This document shows, one piece after another, positions 16,901 to 24,458 of a DNA stretch of 64,000 nt. Source of the DNA: Deltaproteobacteria bacterium HGW-Deltaproteobacteria-14 (lineage in GTDB: Bacteria > Myxococcota_A > UBA9042 > PHBI01); NCBI GenBank assembly GCA_002841945.1, contig PHBI01000007.1, positions 1-64,000 of the forward strand, given 5' to 3'. The position numbers and the translations under genes were made by a program. Under the pieces are notes generated by a model. The model worked only from the letters and a program-made list of their open reading frames with translations. It was not told where the DNA came from and did not search any database. Each line of letters starts with the position of its first letter. The stretch's first letter is position 1.

Positions 16901-19627
16901 ACCCGAGAGCGTCAGGTCGATCGTGGTGTCGAAGAGCTCGCTGATGTTGAGCCGCGCCCCGCGGATGTTCGCGGAGACGTGCCCCTCGACGTTGCCCCCG
17001 ACCTCGCGGCGCTCGATGCTGAGCTCGACGTCGTCGGCCTCGACGTACTCGCCGATGCGGACCGACGCGCTGACCGTGCCGCGCTGGATCTTCCACGCTG
17101 AGTCGAAGGTGAGGCGCGCGCCGCCGAGGGTCACGCCGTGCCACTCGGCCCCGGCGAAGTCGACTCGCACCTCGCCCGGCTGGGCGCCGGACGGCATCCG
17201 CGCCGAGATCTTCTGACCGCCAATGTGGATCTCGGCGTTGGCCGGCGGGGACTCGCTGGTCTCCTCCGTCGCTGGCGCCGCGCCGGCGCCGTCCTCGTAT
17301 TGGATGGTGTCCTGGCGGCGCAACAGCCCCGCCGCCGAGCCGCCGACGCTGACGCGCTCACCGCGCGCGGCGCGCGCGCCGAGGAGATCGGCCTCGCTCT
17401 CGAGGGAGCGGTCGATGTTGACGCTCAGGCCCTTGTTCTGCGGCACCGAGACCCGCCCGGCGCGCTGCTGCACGATGTGCGTGAGCTCGTGGCCGAGGAC
17501 GTCGAGGCCCGACTGCGAGGCCGCGTCGAAGCGCCCCGGCGCGAAGTGGATGTCCGTGCCGCGGGCGAACGCCGTGGCGCCGACGCTGCTCGCCGCCGCG
17601 GATCCGCGGTGGATGCGGACGTCGGAGAAGTCGTGCCCGAAGGCCGACTCGAAGCGCTCCTTGAGCGCCGGGGCGAGCACCTCGCCGCCTCCCGAGGGGC
17701 GGGTGCGCTCGCTGATCGTGCCGCTGGTGAGCCCGCCTGGCCCGGCCTTCGCCTGGAACGCCCCGTGGATGCCCGGCTGGGGGACCGAGCCGAGGATGCT
17801 GGCGGTCGCGTAGCGGTACGGGACCTTCACCTTCTTGTCGCGATCGACGCGCTCGGTCTTCTTGAGGACCTTGCCGCCGCTCGCCGGCTGGACCGCGGCC
17901 TGGCCGCTCGGGCGCACCGGCTGCGCGGTCTGCCCCGTCTGCGACGGGGTCGCCTGGGTCGGCGTGGTCGCGCCGCCGCCGCTGCCCGTCTGGCCCTGCG
18001 GCGCCTGGGGGCCGCCCGCGTTGGCGCCCGGCTGCTCCTCGGGGGTGAGCCCCGCCGGCTGCTGGCCGTCCTCGAGCACCTCCTCCTTGATGACGTTGCC
18101 GTCCTTGTCGAGGTAGCGGACGATCGTGCGCCCCGGCTGGACGAGGACCTTCTTGGTCGGCTTGAACGTCCCGGAGAACGGCTGGCCGTTGACCTCCGTG
18201 ATGCGGAACTCGCTGCGCCGGTTCTGGCGGTGCTGCGCCTCGGTGAGGTCGTGGCCGTCCTTGAACTGGCTCGCGATCAGCGCCTCGCTCTCGCCCTTGC
18301 CGACCGCCTCGGTGATCTTGACCGTCAGCGCCGGGCCGTTGTCGGAGGGGGAGGCCAGCCACTCCTGGGTCGCCTTGGCGCGCCGCTCGGAGAGCCTCTG
18401 GTTGTACTCGTCGGACCCGCGGTGATCGGTGTGCGACCGGACGGCGATCCCGGTGATCTCCGGGTAGGTGGCCACCGTCTGGATGAGGCGCCGCAGGATC
18501 GGCTGGTTCTGCTCGCCATAGCCCGAGGCGTCGATGGCGGTCTTGCCCTGCATCCCCCGGCCGGGCTCGTCGTACGGGAAGTTGATGTTCGGGACCTTGA
18601 TCTCGTCGACGACGATCTCGTAGATCGGCGGCTCGACGACGACCTCGGTGGTCGGCGTCTCCGGCTGCTCCGGAGGCTTCTCGTTCATCGCCTTGGGGCC
18701 GCAGGCGGCCTGATCGTACATCGCGAGCGAGGCGAGCGGCGCCTGCACGGCGCCGCCCTGGGCGAACATCTCGCTGATGTTGTCGGCCTCGTACTCGGCC
18801 GCGCCGATCGACGGCTCGAGGGCCTCGACGCCGCCGGCGCCGCGCAGCATGTTCTCGCGCTGCGCGATGTGGCTGACCTCGTGGGCGAGGAGCCCGCGGC
18901 CCTCGGCGGTCTCGGGATCGTAGACCTCGGGGTTGAGAAACACCGTGCCGTCGGCCATGAGGCCGTAGAGGCCCTGGAGCTCGGTGCGGTGGCGCGCCTC
19001 GTCGTCGACGCGGACCTCGAGGCCCTCGGTGTCGACCTCGAGCTGGGGGCCGAGCACGTCGAGCAGCTCGCGGGTCTTCGCGGCGCGCTCGGCGTCGGGA
19101 TCGATGATGGAGCTGTCGCCCTGCTCGCGCACCGGAGGCGTCGGCGCGAGGTCGAGGTGGAGGCCGAGGGCCTCGGACAGCCCGAGCAGGATCGCCGAGG
19201 CGCGATCGAGCTCTTCGGCGCGCTCCGGGGCGACGGTGCGCTCGGCCTGCTCGGCCGCGAACGCGCTCTTGTCGCTCCGCTCCTGGGCGACGTCGTCGGA
19301 GATCGAGCGCGCCAAGCTGTCGCTCTCGAAGACCGCGCGCTCGGTCATGTTGAAGACGCGGTCCGCGAACGCCGGCCCCATGGTCTCCCACAGCCGCCGG
19401 AAGAGCATCCCCTTGTCGGCGACGCCCAGCATCCCGGCGGCCTCGAGGTCGGCGATGTAGTGGCCGATCTGCTCGGGGTGGTCGACGAAGTCGGCCGCGA
19501 GCTCGTCGATCTGCTCGAGCAGGAACTCCTTCTGGATCTCCTGCTGGCGCTCGCGGACGCCTTCACGGCGGCGGCGATCGTTGAGCTTCTCGAGGTACCC
19601 TTGCTCTTTGTCGAACTTAGCGACCAC
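10967..19627 (-). CDS. Giant DUF4157 protein: two HExxH domains, OmpA-like domain, beta-repeat array, hydrophobic helical tail
   Basis: The product is 2886 residues from GTG 19627. In order: a helical start (1-130); a first metallopeptidase-like domain with LLAHEVSHIAQRE near residue 250; an OmpA-type domain (about 340-470) with AVRSHTDHRGSDEYNQRLSERRAKA; a Pro/Gln linker; a canonical DUF4157 domain (about 670-760) with DVLGHELTHIVQQRAG; a Gly-rich linker near 1050; then about a dozen repeats of about 95-100 residues to about 2330, each with an NxLxxxxGxxxxxxxD core. A second beta-rich region (2330-2620) and a Pro-rich linker follow. The last 230 residues contain a membrane-like helix (GPLISMLMFMVTIPPPFGVALAG) and several amphipathic helices. 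There is no N-terminal signal peptide. DUF4157 proteins are associated with extracellular contractile injection loci and toxins. The partner AAA+ gene lies directly upstream. Confidence 0.85.
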   Translation of the reverse strand: MVAKFDKEQGYLEKLNDRRRREGVRERQQEIQKEFLLEQIDELAADFVDHPEQIGHYIADLEAAGMLGVADKGMLFRRLWETMGPAFADRVFNMTERAVFESDSLARSISDDVAQERSDKSAFAAEQAERTVAPERAEELDRASAILLGLSEALGLHLDLAPTPPVREQGDSSIIDPDAERAAKTRELLDVLGPQLEVDTEGLEVRVDDEARHRTELQGLYGLMADGTVFLNPEVYDPETAEGRGLLAHEVSHIAQRENMLRGAGGVEALEPSIGAAEYEADNISEMFAQGGAVQAPLASLAMYDQAACGPKAMNEKPPEQPETPTTEVVVEPPIYEIVVDEIKVPNINFPYDEPGRGMQGKTAIDASGYGEQNQPILRRLIQTVATYPEITGIAVRSHTDHRGSDEYNQRLSERRAKATQEWLASPSDNGPALTVKITEAVGKGESEALIASQFKDGHDLTEAQHRQNRRSEFRITEVNGQPFSGTFKPTKKVLVQPGRTIVRYLDKDGNVIKEEVLEDGQQPAGLTPEEQPGANAGGPQAPQGQTGSGGGATTPTQATPSQTGQTAQPVRPSGQAAVQPASGGKVLKKTERVDRDKKVKVPYRYATASILGSVPQPGIHGAFQAKAGPGGLTSGTISERTRPSGGGEVLAPALKERFESAFGHDFSDVRIHRGSAAASSVGATAFARGTDIHFAPGRFDAASQSGLDVLGHELTHIVQQRAGRVSVPQNKGLSVNIDRSLESEADLLGARAARGERVSVGGSAAGLLRRQDTIQYEDGAGAAPATEETSESPPANAEIHIGGQKISARMPSGAQPGEVRVDFAGAEWHGVTLGGARLTFDSAWKIQRGTVSASVRIGEYVEADDVELSIERREVGGNVEGHVSANIRGARLNISELFDTTIDLTLSGDGVSGRATIDANAPITLGEGITLESGSLTVALAVDGTVTASGRVVGAVAGLGNVAITATAISDGHLSGRIDVTLAEPIALPGVEGVTIERVNIGGDYVSGESWTVSGGLGLNIRDWVGGDIQGTYTHPMGGGGGGGAEGGAREVEGGGRATEGGGGGGAASSSWTLNGTLTQLQPYTIGEGEDAVTLENGTLSVNFQSGTFVQCSAGVDWSTTNWQGRVDGTYKVQEQELDATGTILMKAEELALGDTGGRLTAVNGQVTIVANVPTELSGSVTAIFPYEELDTFEINGEGLKLNIPDMLASGSVSVRTMRDLPFGDPAAYNAKVAENASATLTVADNKLQGITGGLAFSVAYGEEPVGEGNIDVNFEGETNALNATATFTLSGENGFGVPDRVAGPVKLLQGGTFVLSIENSQLATAQVQNVGYEIKQTGEGATGIFGGLVNGSYDFRTSKLNVTGDGAVKAPWPLAPAEGVHLTFKEGGTISVTIAESKLTKVNGEFPFDATIDAKEKIPELVLEGKVNGDYTDETGKFSGGIEATLKQAVPIPMEGEGNLLTIKEGANIKATVVDSAPGVLEASFEADYQRAGKLFLNGNVSKSSYDFKSGDFDFTGSLTLKQDIEKSTEDGKWTFKVTSGATVGVEVVKSKLEAITGSIPFEVHDTDGCLLKGSLTDARLNMKDLKFSGTLDVALGRDLEYPRGEDGSAAPAPGNPPVSIVAKKDVSHVAGRIEENVFAELTAKLAFGVKLGGEEYGAGEVGGTWDVQANRFTGTGDIKLVKNLFIGDERKSAAGGTALESWILGFAAGQGLTVAVKNNVLDSATVNLGCVLFHNLEPVATGSVSGSYKLGETESFEGSANITVIKNLDFSEGSRFHYWIEKDTTAEVAFSGLTVNSASGSFRLLMKENEKDKVRVIVGASYAPGVGFNAAGQIEVLDDIPMAQSDDYKFSVAKGSGGGATVSGKDVTSFNGKLTVLVDKGQDPFAKGDFTLDYQLSDTNPIINATGTVELLSRVELGSKGEWKFYVMPSTGVSLTVANNELESLSGTVELQADKGVEPFAKLTLSGTYSKSDGFGGQAVAELLTEYKVIDTPIGGETYSLWVMPGTGATITLAGSDITLIGGQVIAMIRDGEGAKGNFIEVTAVGVSYGYKEKQFSGAGSAVVQKDKKLATFGEAEELWLAKGTGASASVSNNVLQQVGGNIQLKLKDATDFYITCGLKGSFDAAGGTGFTGQGSATITRQKKLGELGSYKFFLDEGAGATAYIEQNKLTKVDGNVPFQVHDEKGVLLKGQAKGSFRTEEKKFSGTGGVYLGRDIEYQVGTIKLVFKEGSGGEGTVTDNELRKLGGTLNVDIHDAEGPMINVNASGEFDAVEKKILWVEGGASLLRPISVGGEGDAAILRITTLTGSARVENNELKWCRGKLGFEAPRLLNMHGEVEGGWEATGGKDVFYGSGWVDFTIFDEPAQHRFMKGKADFQYNKDETWKIGGEIDYQLNEMIGGKVNVEVDQTLDPVLGGELRVENVKLVEGRDLFKWGKDFNLLSTTVMAGPVPIDINGGVGIGIALSMLPLTFSTVIGFSGWRPLSAATKVPDFSARADLNTGLRFTAALKPWFGIGLGVSGLASAGLRLQGEVALNVDANINPYAELKGVGGEYSGKLGVGVNIVGSGQLGITPQVYATLAKTWTYDLANITHDLGQLFSLDYNFAFPFGDRPGSAEAGGGGAAPPTPAAGQTKKIQGNETRPAMPAETQGSPRKPGATPGGPDLNQADKQEEAKSKQEGPMGELMQKIDSISAWGAKVGALAKVGGPLISMLMFMVTIPPPFGVALAGAYFAYQLLTGSITFDDIVTACKTVWEIVGLIGDAVLSALPDWLVNLWNKIKGKTWDQLLGDLIDNMSGWLIDLFPSARRIINALADMAKGILSDIAGVIRAIISGNFGFDDFIDLCRSIGGRLIGLIAELVGDAVVDAVEDAAGAVVDFICDPPW

Positions 19628-19860
19628 GTGTCACCTCTGCTGCCTGTACCCCGGCGCCGGCGGCCTCGTGCCGGACGGCGGGGGAGAGCTTTTTGAGGAG
19701 TGTAGACCCCACCCGGGACGTTTGTCCCCAGATAGCGATTCGCTCGGCGATTCGGCGGGTTGGGCTACGCATCTTCCCTGCTTGGCGTCTCTGGACCCAG
19801 GCTCTCGATGTCAGAGAGCCCGCGACGTCGAGGGTAGAGCAAAGTCCGTACCAAGCGAAG

Positions 19861-19881
19861 CGGACCCGGAGAACGGGTCCG
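19861..19881 (-). terminator. Terminator-like hairpin after the tandem AAA+ gene
   Basis: CGGACCCG-GAGAA-CGGGTCCG is a perfect 8-bp stem 9 bases after the AAA+ stop codon. The 262-bp gap between it and the giant gene suggests the two are transcribed separately, at least in part. Confidence 0.55.
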
Positions 19882-19889
19882 CCGCTGGG

Positions 19890-22148
19890 TCACCGTCGCC
19901 GGTTCGCCTCGTCCGCCTCGGGGGCGTCGTCGAGGTCGTCGTCGTCGTCGATCTCGTCGCCGTTGGCGCGCCGCGCCGCGGTCGCCGCCTTGGACTTCAC
20001 GAGCATCTCCGGTGAGATGCCGCGCTCCTGCCAGTCCTGGGGCAGCTCGATCGCGTCCTCGGGGATGGTCAGCTTCGCCGCGGGGATGGCGGACGGATCG
20101 CGCGCCACCTTGCCGGCGGCCTGGTACTCGTCGAGGCAGCTGTCCTCGAGCAGCTTCTGCGTGATCGGCGAGTCGACGTCGCAGGCGAGGTAGGCCGCGC
20201 GGATCAGCGCGTTCTTGATCATGCCGCCGGTCATCTCGAAGTGCTTGCCGAGCCTGCCGAAGTCGACGTCCTCCGCGAGCGGGGTCTCCACCGGGCACAG
20301 GGTCTCCCAGATCCGGGTCCGGGTCGGCTCGTCGGGCTCCTCGAAGGTCACCCGGAACTGGATGCGGCGGATGAGGGCCTTGTCGAGCGAGCCGTAGAAG
20401 TTCGTCGTCAGGATGACGACCCCGGGGAAGTGCTCGATCTCCTGCAACAGCAGGTTGACCTCCATGTTCGCGTAGCGGTCGGTCGACGACTTCGTCTCCG
20501 CGACGCGGGCGCTGAACAGGGAGTCGGCCTCGTCGAAGAGCAGCATCGCGTGGCTGACCTTCGCCTGCTGGAAGATGGCCTTGATGTTCTTCTCGGTCTC
20601 GCCCACGTACTTGGACACGACCTCGGGCAGGTTGATGCGGTAGAGCGGCCGCTCGAACTCGCCGCTGATGATCTCGGCGCACAGCGTCTTGCCGGTACCC
20701 GGCGGGCCGTCGAAGAGGCAGGTGATACCCTTGCCGGTGACCAGCTTGCGCCCGAAGCCCCAGGTGTTCAGCACCGTCGCCTGGTTGCGGCAGGCGGCGA
20801 TGATCTCCTTGACCTTCTTGTGCTGCTTCTCGGGCAGCACGATGTCCTTGAGGCGCAGCCGCGTCGACGAGCGGACCGCCAGCTCCTCGAGGGCGTAGCG
20901 CAGCTGGGCGCGGCAGCCCTCCTCGAGCAGCTCCATCGTCAGGCGCGGGCGCTTCGGGTTCTTCGCGATGCCGAGGTTCACCGCGAAGAGGATGGCGTTC
21001 TTGATGGTGCCGCCCGAGAAGTCGTACGTGTTCGCGAGGATCTCGAGGTCGATGTCGCCCTCGAGGGGCACCTCGGGGGGCAGGTGGACCTCCCAGATCT
21101 GGCGCCGCAGCTCGTTGTCGGGCACCTCGAACGGCAGGTGGTACATGATGCGCCGCTCGACCCCCTCGTCGAGGGCGTCGGGGTGGTTGGTGACGAGCAC
21201 CATGATCCCCTCGAACTCCTCGATCGCCTTGAAGGCCGTGGCTTTGCGCTTGTCGGCCTTGCCGACGAGCGCCTCGCACTCGTCGATCAGCACGATGGCG
21301 TCGCGCATCGTCGACTCGGTCAGCAGATCCCCGAGGAGCTTCTCGACCCCCTCCTTCTCCGGGATGTCGGCGGCGCTCAGCGACAGGATCGGGCGCTTCA
21401 CGTGCGCCGCGAGGGCGTGGGCGAGGAGCGTCTTGCCGGTGCCCGGCGGGCCCGAGAAGAGGAAGGTCAGCCCGCGGCCGTAGGGGAGGACCTTGTCGAA
21501 GCCCCAGTCGCTGATGATGCGGCGGTAGTCGCGGTGGTGCTCGACGAGCTGGCGCACCTGGTTCATGTGCTCGTGGTCGAGGATCACGTTGAAGAGCGAC
21601 AGATCGGGGAACTCGAGGCTCGCGACCTTGGCGAGGTTCTCGGAGAGCTCGGCCTCGCGCAGCAGAAAGCGCAGGGTCGGCGTCGAGAGCTCGAGGCGGC
21701 GCGACAGGAGCCCCTCGGAGGCGCCGACCTCGGTGCGCCCGAGGCTCATGATGCGGTTGCGGATGAGCGGCGACGACGGCAGAAATGACTTGCGCGCCGT
21801 CACGCGCTCGGTCGGCAGCGTGCAGAAGCGCTCCACCGCCAGGCGGATCGTCACGCCGCGGGCGAACATCTCGCGGCTCGACGAGGCGACGAGCTGCGAC
21901 ATCCGCGGCTCGATGTGGCTCGCCAGCGCCAGCACCACGCAGCGCAGCTCGAAGGAGTTGAGCCGGAAGCGCCGCGCGAGGTCGGCCATGGGGATGTCGT
22001 CGCCCATCGCGCGCAGCTCGAGCTCGAAGCGCTCCCAGGCGGTCTCGGCGGCCTTGCGCTCGTCCCCCTTCATGGTGCCGGCGAGGAGACCAGCGACGGC
22101 GGCGACGCCATCGATGAGGACGGTTAGATTTCGGTCGTTCAGTGCCAC
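19890..22148 (-). CDS. Tandem AAA+ ATPase with N-terminal winged-helix-like domain
   Basis: The product is 752 residues from GTG 22148 (VALNDRNLTVLIDGV); a longer reading into the rfbC side has no support. The N-terminal 190 residues contain a helical domain (ELRAMGDDIPMADLARRFRL, then LLSRRLELSTPTLRFLL). Two AAA+ modules follow. The first has GPPGTGKT (about 245), Walker B IVLIDECEAL and VTNHPDALDEGVERR. The second has DGPPGTGKT (about 495), MLLFDEADSL, LTTNFYGSLDKALIRR. The end is acidic and Arg-rich. ATPases of this build often accompany DUF4157 proteins, and a single-AAA relative serves contractile injection systems. It probably remodels or loads the giant protein encoded downstream, which is inference from the neighbourhood. 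Confidence 0.85.
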   Translation of the reverse strand: MALNDRNLTVLIDGVAAVAGLLAGTMKGDERKAAETAWERFELELRAMGDDIPMADLARRFRLNSFELRCVVLALASHIEPRMSQLVASSSREMFARGVTIRLAVERFCTLPTERVTARKSFLPSSPLIRNRIMSLGRTEVGASEGLLSRRLELSTPTLRFLLREAELSENLAKVASLEFPDLSLFNVILDHEHMNQVRQLVEHHRDYRRIISDWGFDKVLPYGRGLTFLFSGPPGTGKTLLAHALAAHVKRPILSLSAADIPEKEGVEKLLGDLLTESTMRDAIVLIDECEALVGKADKRKATAFKAIEEFEGIMVLVTNHPDALDEGVERRIMYHLPFEVPDNELRRQIWEVHLPPEVPLEGDIDLEILANTYDFSGGTIKNAILFAVNLGIAKNPKRPRLTMELLEEGCRAQLRYALEELAVRSSTRLRLKDIVLPEKQHKKVKEIIAACRNQATVLNTWGFGRKLVTGKGITCLFDGPPGTGKTLCAEIISGEFERPLYRINLPEVVSKYVGETEKNIKAIFQQAKVSHAMLLFDEADSLFSARVAETKSSTDRYANMEVNLLLQEIEHFPGVVILTTNFYGSLDKALIRRIQFRVTFEEPDEPTRTRIWETLCPVETPLAEDVDFGRLGKHFEMTGGMIKNALIRAAYLACDVDSPITQKLLEDSCLDEYQAAGKVARDPSAIPAAKLTIPEDAIELPQDWQERGISPEMLVKSKAATAARRANGDEIDDDDDLDDAPEADEANRRR

Positions 22149-22195
22149 GGCGTGAGAGTCGCAAGCGCCGCGCGGGAATTCAAGCCACGCGGCGC

Positions 22196-22741
22196 TCACC
22201 CACACCGCGGGAGCGCCCCCGCGTCCGCCAGACGCGGCGCGGCGCGGTCGCGCTCGGAGACCACCGGATCGGCGACCGGCCACGGGATGGCGAGCGCGGG
22301 GTCATCCCACGCGATGGCGCGCTCGTGGGCCGCTCGCCACGGCGCCGTGACCTTGTAGACGACGTGGGCGGTCTCGCCGAGGGCGCAGAAGCCGTGGGCG
22401 AACCCGGGGGGGACCCAGAGCTGGCGGCCGTCCCCCGCGACCAACGTCACGGCGACGAAGCGACCGAAGCGCGGCGAGCCGACCCGGATGTCCACCGCGA
22501 CGTCGTATATTGCGCCGCACAATACTGAAACCAACTTCCCTTGGATCTGAGGGAATTGATAGTGGAGACCGCGAATGACGCCTCGCAGCGAGGTGCTGTG
22601 GTTGTCCTGCACGAAGGGCGGCAGGCCCGCCGCGGCGTAATCGTCGGCGCGCCACAGCTCCTCGAACCGCCCGCGCGCGTCGGCGTGCACCGGGTGCTCG
22701 AGCAGCCAGACCTCCGGGAGCGCGGTCTCGGTGATCCTCAC
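22196..22741 (-). CDS. rfbC: dTDP-4-dehydrorhamnose 3,5-epimerase
   Basis: The product is 181 residues, starting at GTG 22741, which overlaps the rfbA stop (GTGA). The cupin signature is visible: GRFEELWRADDY, FVQDNHSTSLRGVIRGLHYQ with the catalytic His, GKLVSVLCGAIYDVAVDIR, and LWVPPGFAHGFCAL. It converts dTDP-4-keto-6-deoxyglucose to the 4-keto-rhamnose epimer. It is the last gene of an overlapping rfbBDAC set behind a glycosyltransferase. Codons at about 22505-22575 (HYQFPQIQGKLVSVLCGAIY) are much AT-richer (CAA TTC CCT, TTG GTT TCA GTA TTG) than the flanks, and TTGCGCCGCACAA at 22510 is a partial match to the 13-base motif. Confidence 0.92.
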   Translation of the reverse strand: MRITETALPEVWLLEHPVHADARGRFEELWRADDYAAAGLPPFVQDNHSTSLRGVIRGLHYQFPQIQGKLVSVLCGAIYDVAVDIRVGSPRFGRFVAVTLVAGDGRQLWVPPGFAHGFCALGETAHVVYKVTAPWRAAHERAIAWDDPALAIPWPVADPVVSERDRAAPRLADAGALPRCG

Positions 22742-23619
22742 GCCGCTCCGCCCCCGCCGTCCGCGAGCGCCAGCAGCCTCTGACCATACGCGTTGTGCAT
22801 CAGCGGCTCGGCGAGGCGGCGCAGCGCCCTCGCGTCGATCAGCCCGAGGCGGAAGGCGACCTCCTCGGGGGACCCGATGAGCAGCCCCTGCCGATCCTGC
22901 ACCGCCTCGACGTAGGCCGCCGCCTGGGCGAGGGCCTCCGGGGTCCCGACGTCGAGCCACGCCGCCCCTCGCCCGAGGAGGGTGACGTCGAGGCGGTCGC
23001 GGGCGAGGTACGCCCGGTTGACGTCGCTGATCTCGAGCTCGCCCCGGGGCGATGGCCGCAGCGACGCGGCGATGTCCGGCGCGTCGCCGTCGTAGAAGTA
23101 CAGGCCCGGGATGGCGAGCGACGAGCGGGGGGACGCGGGCTTCTCCTCGATCGCGACGGCGCGACCCGCCCCGTCGAGCTCGACGACGCCGTAGCGACCG
23201 GGGTCGCGGACCGGGGTCGCGAAGATGGTCGCGCCGCGGTTGGCTCGGGCGAGCGCCTGCAAGCTGCGGCCGAGCCCCGCGCCGAAGAAGAGGTTGTCCC
23301 CCAGGACCAGCGCCGCTGGCCCGCCGCCGAGGAAGCCGCGCCCGATGAGGAGCGCCTCGGCGATGCCCGCCGGAGACGGCTGCTCCGCGTAGCTCAGCGA
23401 GAGCCCGAGCGCGCTCCCGTCGCCGAGGAGGGCCTCGAAGGCGGCGGCGTCGCGCGGCCTCGTGATCACCAGGATCTCGCGGACCCCGGAGAGCATCAGC
23501 GTCGTGAGGGGGTAGTAGACGAGCGGCTTGTCGTAGACCGGCAGCAGCTGCTTCGAGACGACGCGCGTCATCGGATAGAGCCGGGTCCCGTCCCCACCTG
23601 CGAGCAGGATCCCCCTCAT
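22738..23619 (-). CDS. rfbA: Glucose-1-phosphate thymidylyltransferase
   Basis: The product is 293 residues, starting at the ATG at 23619, overlapping the rfbD stop. The N-terminal nucleotidyl-transfer motif GILLAGGDGTRLYPMTRVVSKQLLPVYDKP is present (GxGTRLxPxT plus the conserved Lys). Further motifs are LVLGDNLFFGAGL, FATPVRDPGRYGVVELD, the sugar-binding EEKP and GLYFYD. The length is the usual one for RmlA. It makes dTDP-glucose, the first step of dTDP-rhamnose synthesis. Confidence 0.95.
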   Translation of the reverse strand: MRGILLAGGDGTRLYPMTRVVSKQLLPVYDKPLVYYPLTTLMLSGVREILVITRPRDAAAFEALLGDGSALGLSLSYAEQPSPAGIAEALLIGRGFLGGGPAALVLGDNLFFGAGLGRSLQALARANRGATIFATPVRDPGRYGVVELDGAGRAVAIEEKPASPRSSLAIPGLYFYDGDAPDIAASLRPSPRGELEISDVNRAYLARDRLDVTLLGRGAAWLDVGTPEALAQAAAYVEAVQDRQGLLIGSPEEVAFRLGLIDARALRRLAEPLMHNAYGQRLLALADGGGGAA

Positions 23620-24458
23620 CGGGCGGCACCTCCTCCGAGGCTCGCGACGTAGCCGTCGAGCCCCTCCTCCCAGCTCGGGACCGCTACGCCGGCGGCGAGC
23701 AGCGCGGCGTGATCGAAGCGGCAGTCCGCGGGGCGCCGGGCGAGCGCGGCGAGGGCGGCGGTCGGGACCGCGGTGAAGGTCGGCGGGACGCCGAGCCGGG
23801 CGGCCAGCGCGCGACCGAACCCCGCCCAGGTCGTGCCCCCAGCGCACCCCAGGTGAAAGGCCCCGGCGCTCCCGGTCCGGGCAAGGGTCGCGATCTGGTG
23901 TGCTGCAATAGGCGCCCATGTTGGCTGAATCAGGCGACTATCGTCGATACGAACGCCGTTGGCATTGCTCTGCAGCATGGCGGCGATCCGGCTCGCGAAG
24001 GTGTGCCCGTCGGCGGCGTAGAGGGCCTGCACGCGCACCAGCAGGACGCGTCCCCCGGCGGCCAACGCGGCGAGCTCGCCGGCGCGCTTGGTGCGGCCGT
24101 AGGTGCTCAGCGGGTGCGGCGCCGCGTCGGTCCGATAGGGGGCGGCGCGGCCGTCGAAGACGAAGTCGGTGGACAGGTGGACCAGCAGCGCGCCCGCGCG
24201 GGCGGCGGCGTGGGCGACATGAGCGGCGCCGTCGACGTTGACGCGTCGGGCGGCGTCGGGCTCGGACTCCGCGCGGTCGACCGCGGTGAAGCCGGCGCAG
24301 TTGATCACCACCGTCGCGCCCCGGACGGCCGCTGCGACGGCGTCTGGGCGGGTGACGTCGCACGCGGCGTGGGGCAGGGCGCGGACCGGGAGGTCGCCCA
24401 GCGCGCGGCGGAGGTGGCCGGCGAGCAAGCCCCCGCCGCCCAGGATGACCCAGCTCAC
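23616..24458 (-). CDS. rfbD: dTDP-4-dehydrorhamnose reductase
   Basis: The product is 280 residues, starting at GTG 24458 (VSWVILGGGGLLAGHL), overlapping the rfbB stop. It is an SDR fold with GGGGLLAG, CDVTRPDAV, VINCAGFTAVDRAE, STDFVFDG and the catalytic YxxxK in STYGRTKRAGE. It reduces the 4-keto sugar to dTDP-L-rhamnose. A stretch at about 23900-23977 (AMLQSNANGVRIDDSRLIQP) is AT-richer than the rest. It is bordered on one side by TGCTGCAAT and on the other by TTGCTCTGCAGCA, giving an imperfect inverted arrangement of the motif around the patch. Confidence 0.93.
   Translation of the reverse strand: MSWVILGGGGLLAGHLRRALGDLPVRALPHAACDVTRPDAVAAAVRGATVVINCAGFTAVDRAESEPDAARRVNVDGAAHVAHAAARAGALLVHLSTDFVFDGRAAPYRTDAAPHPLSTYGRTKRAGELAALAAGGRVLLVRVQALYAADGHTFASRIAAMLQSNANGVRIDDSRLIQPTWAPIAAHQIATLARTGSAGAFHLGCAGGTTWAGFGRALAARLGVPPTFTAVPTAALAALARRPADCRFDHAALLAAGVAVPSWEEGLDGYVASLGGGAAR
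23965..23977 (+). repeat. Copy of the 13-base motif in rfbD (TTGCTCTGCAGCA)
   Basis: It marks the right edge of an AT-richer patch whose left edge (23901-23909) reads TGCTGCAAT, the motif end in opposite orientation. Confidence 0.5.

Noticed and set aside
10916..19696. Long plus-strand frames (617, 495, 894 and 852 residues) opposite the DUF4157 giant
   Set aside because: They are Arg/Val/Asp/Leu-rich without motifs, mirror images of GC-rich codons; the minus strand has clear domains throughout.
23901..23977. rfbD patch as a mobile insertion
   Set aside because: The encoded residues (RIDDSRLIQPTWAP) match normal RfbD sequence, so nothing has been inserted; only codon choice differs.
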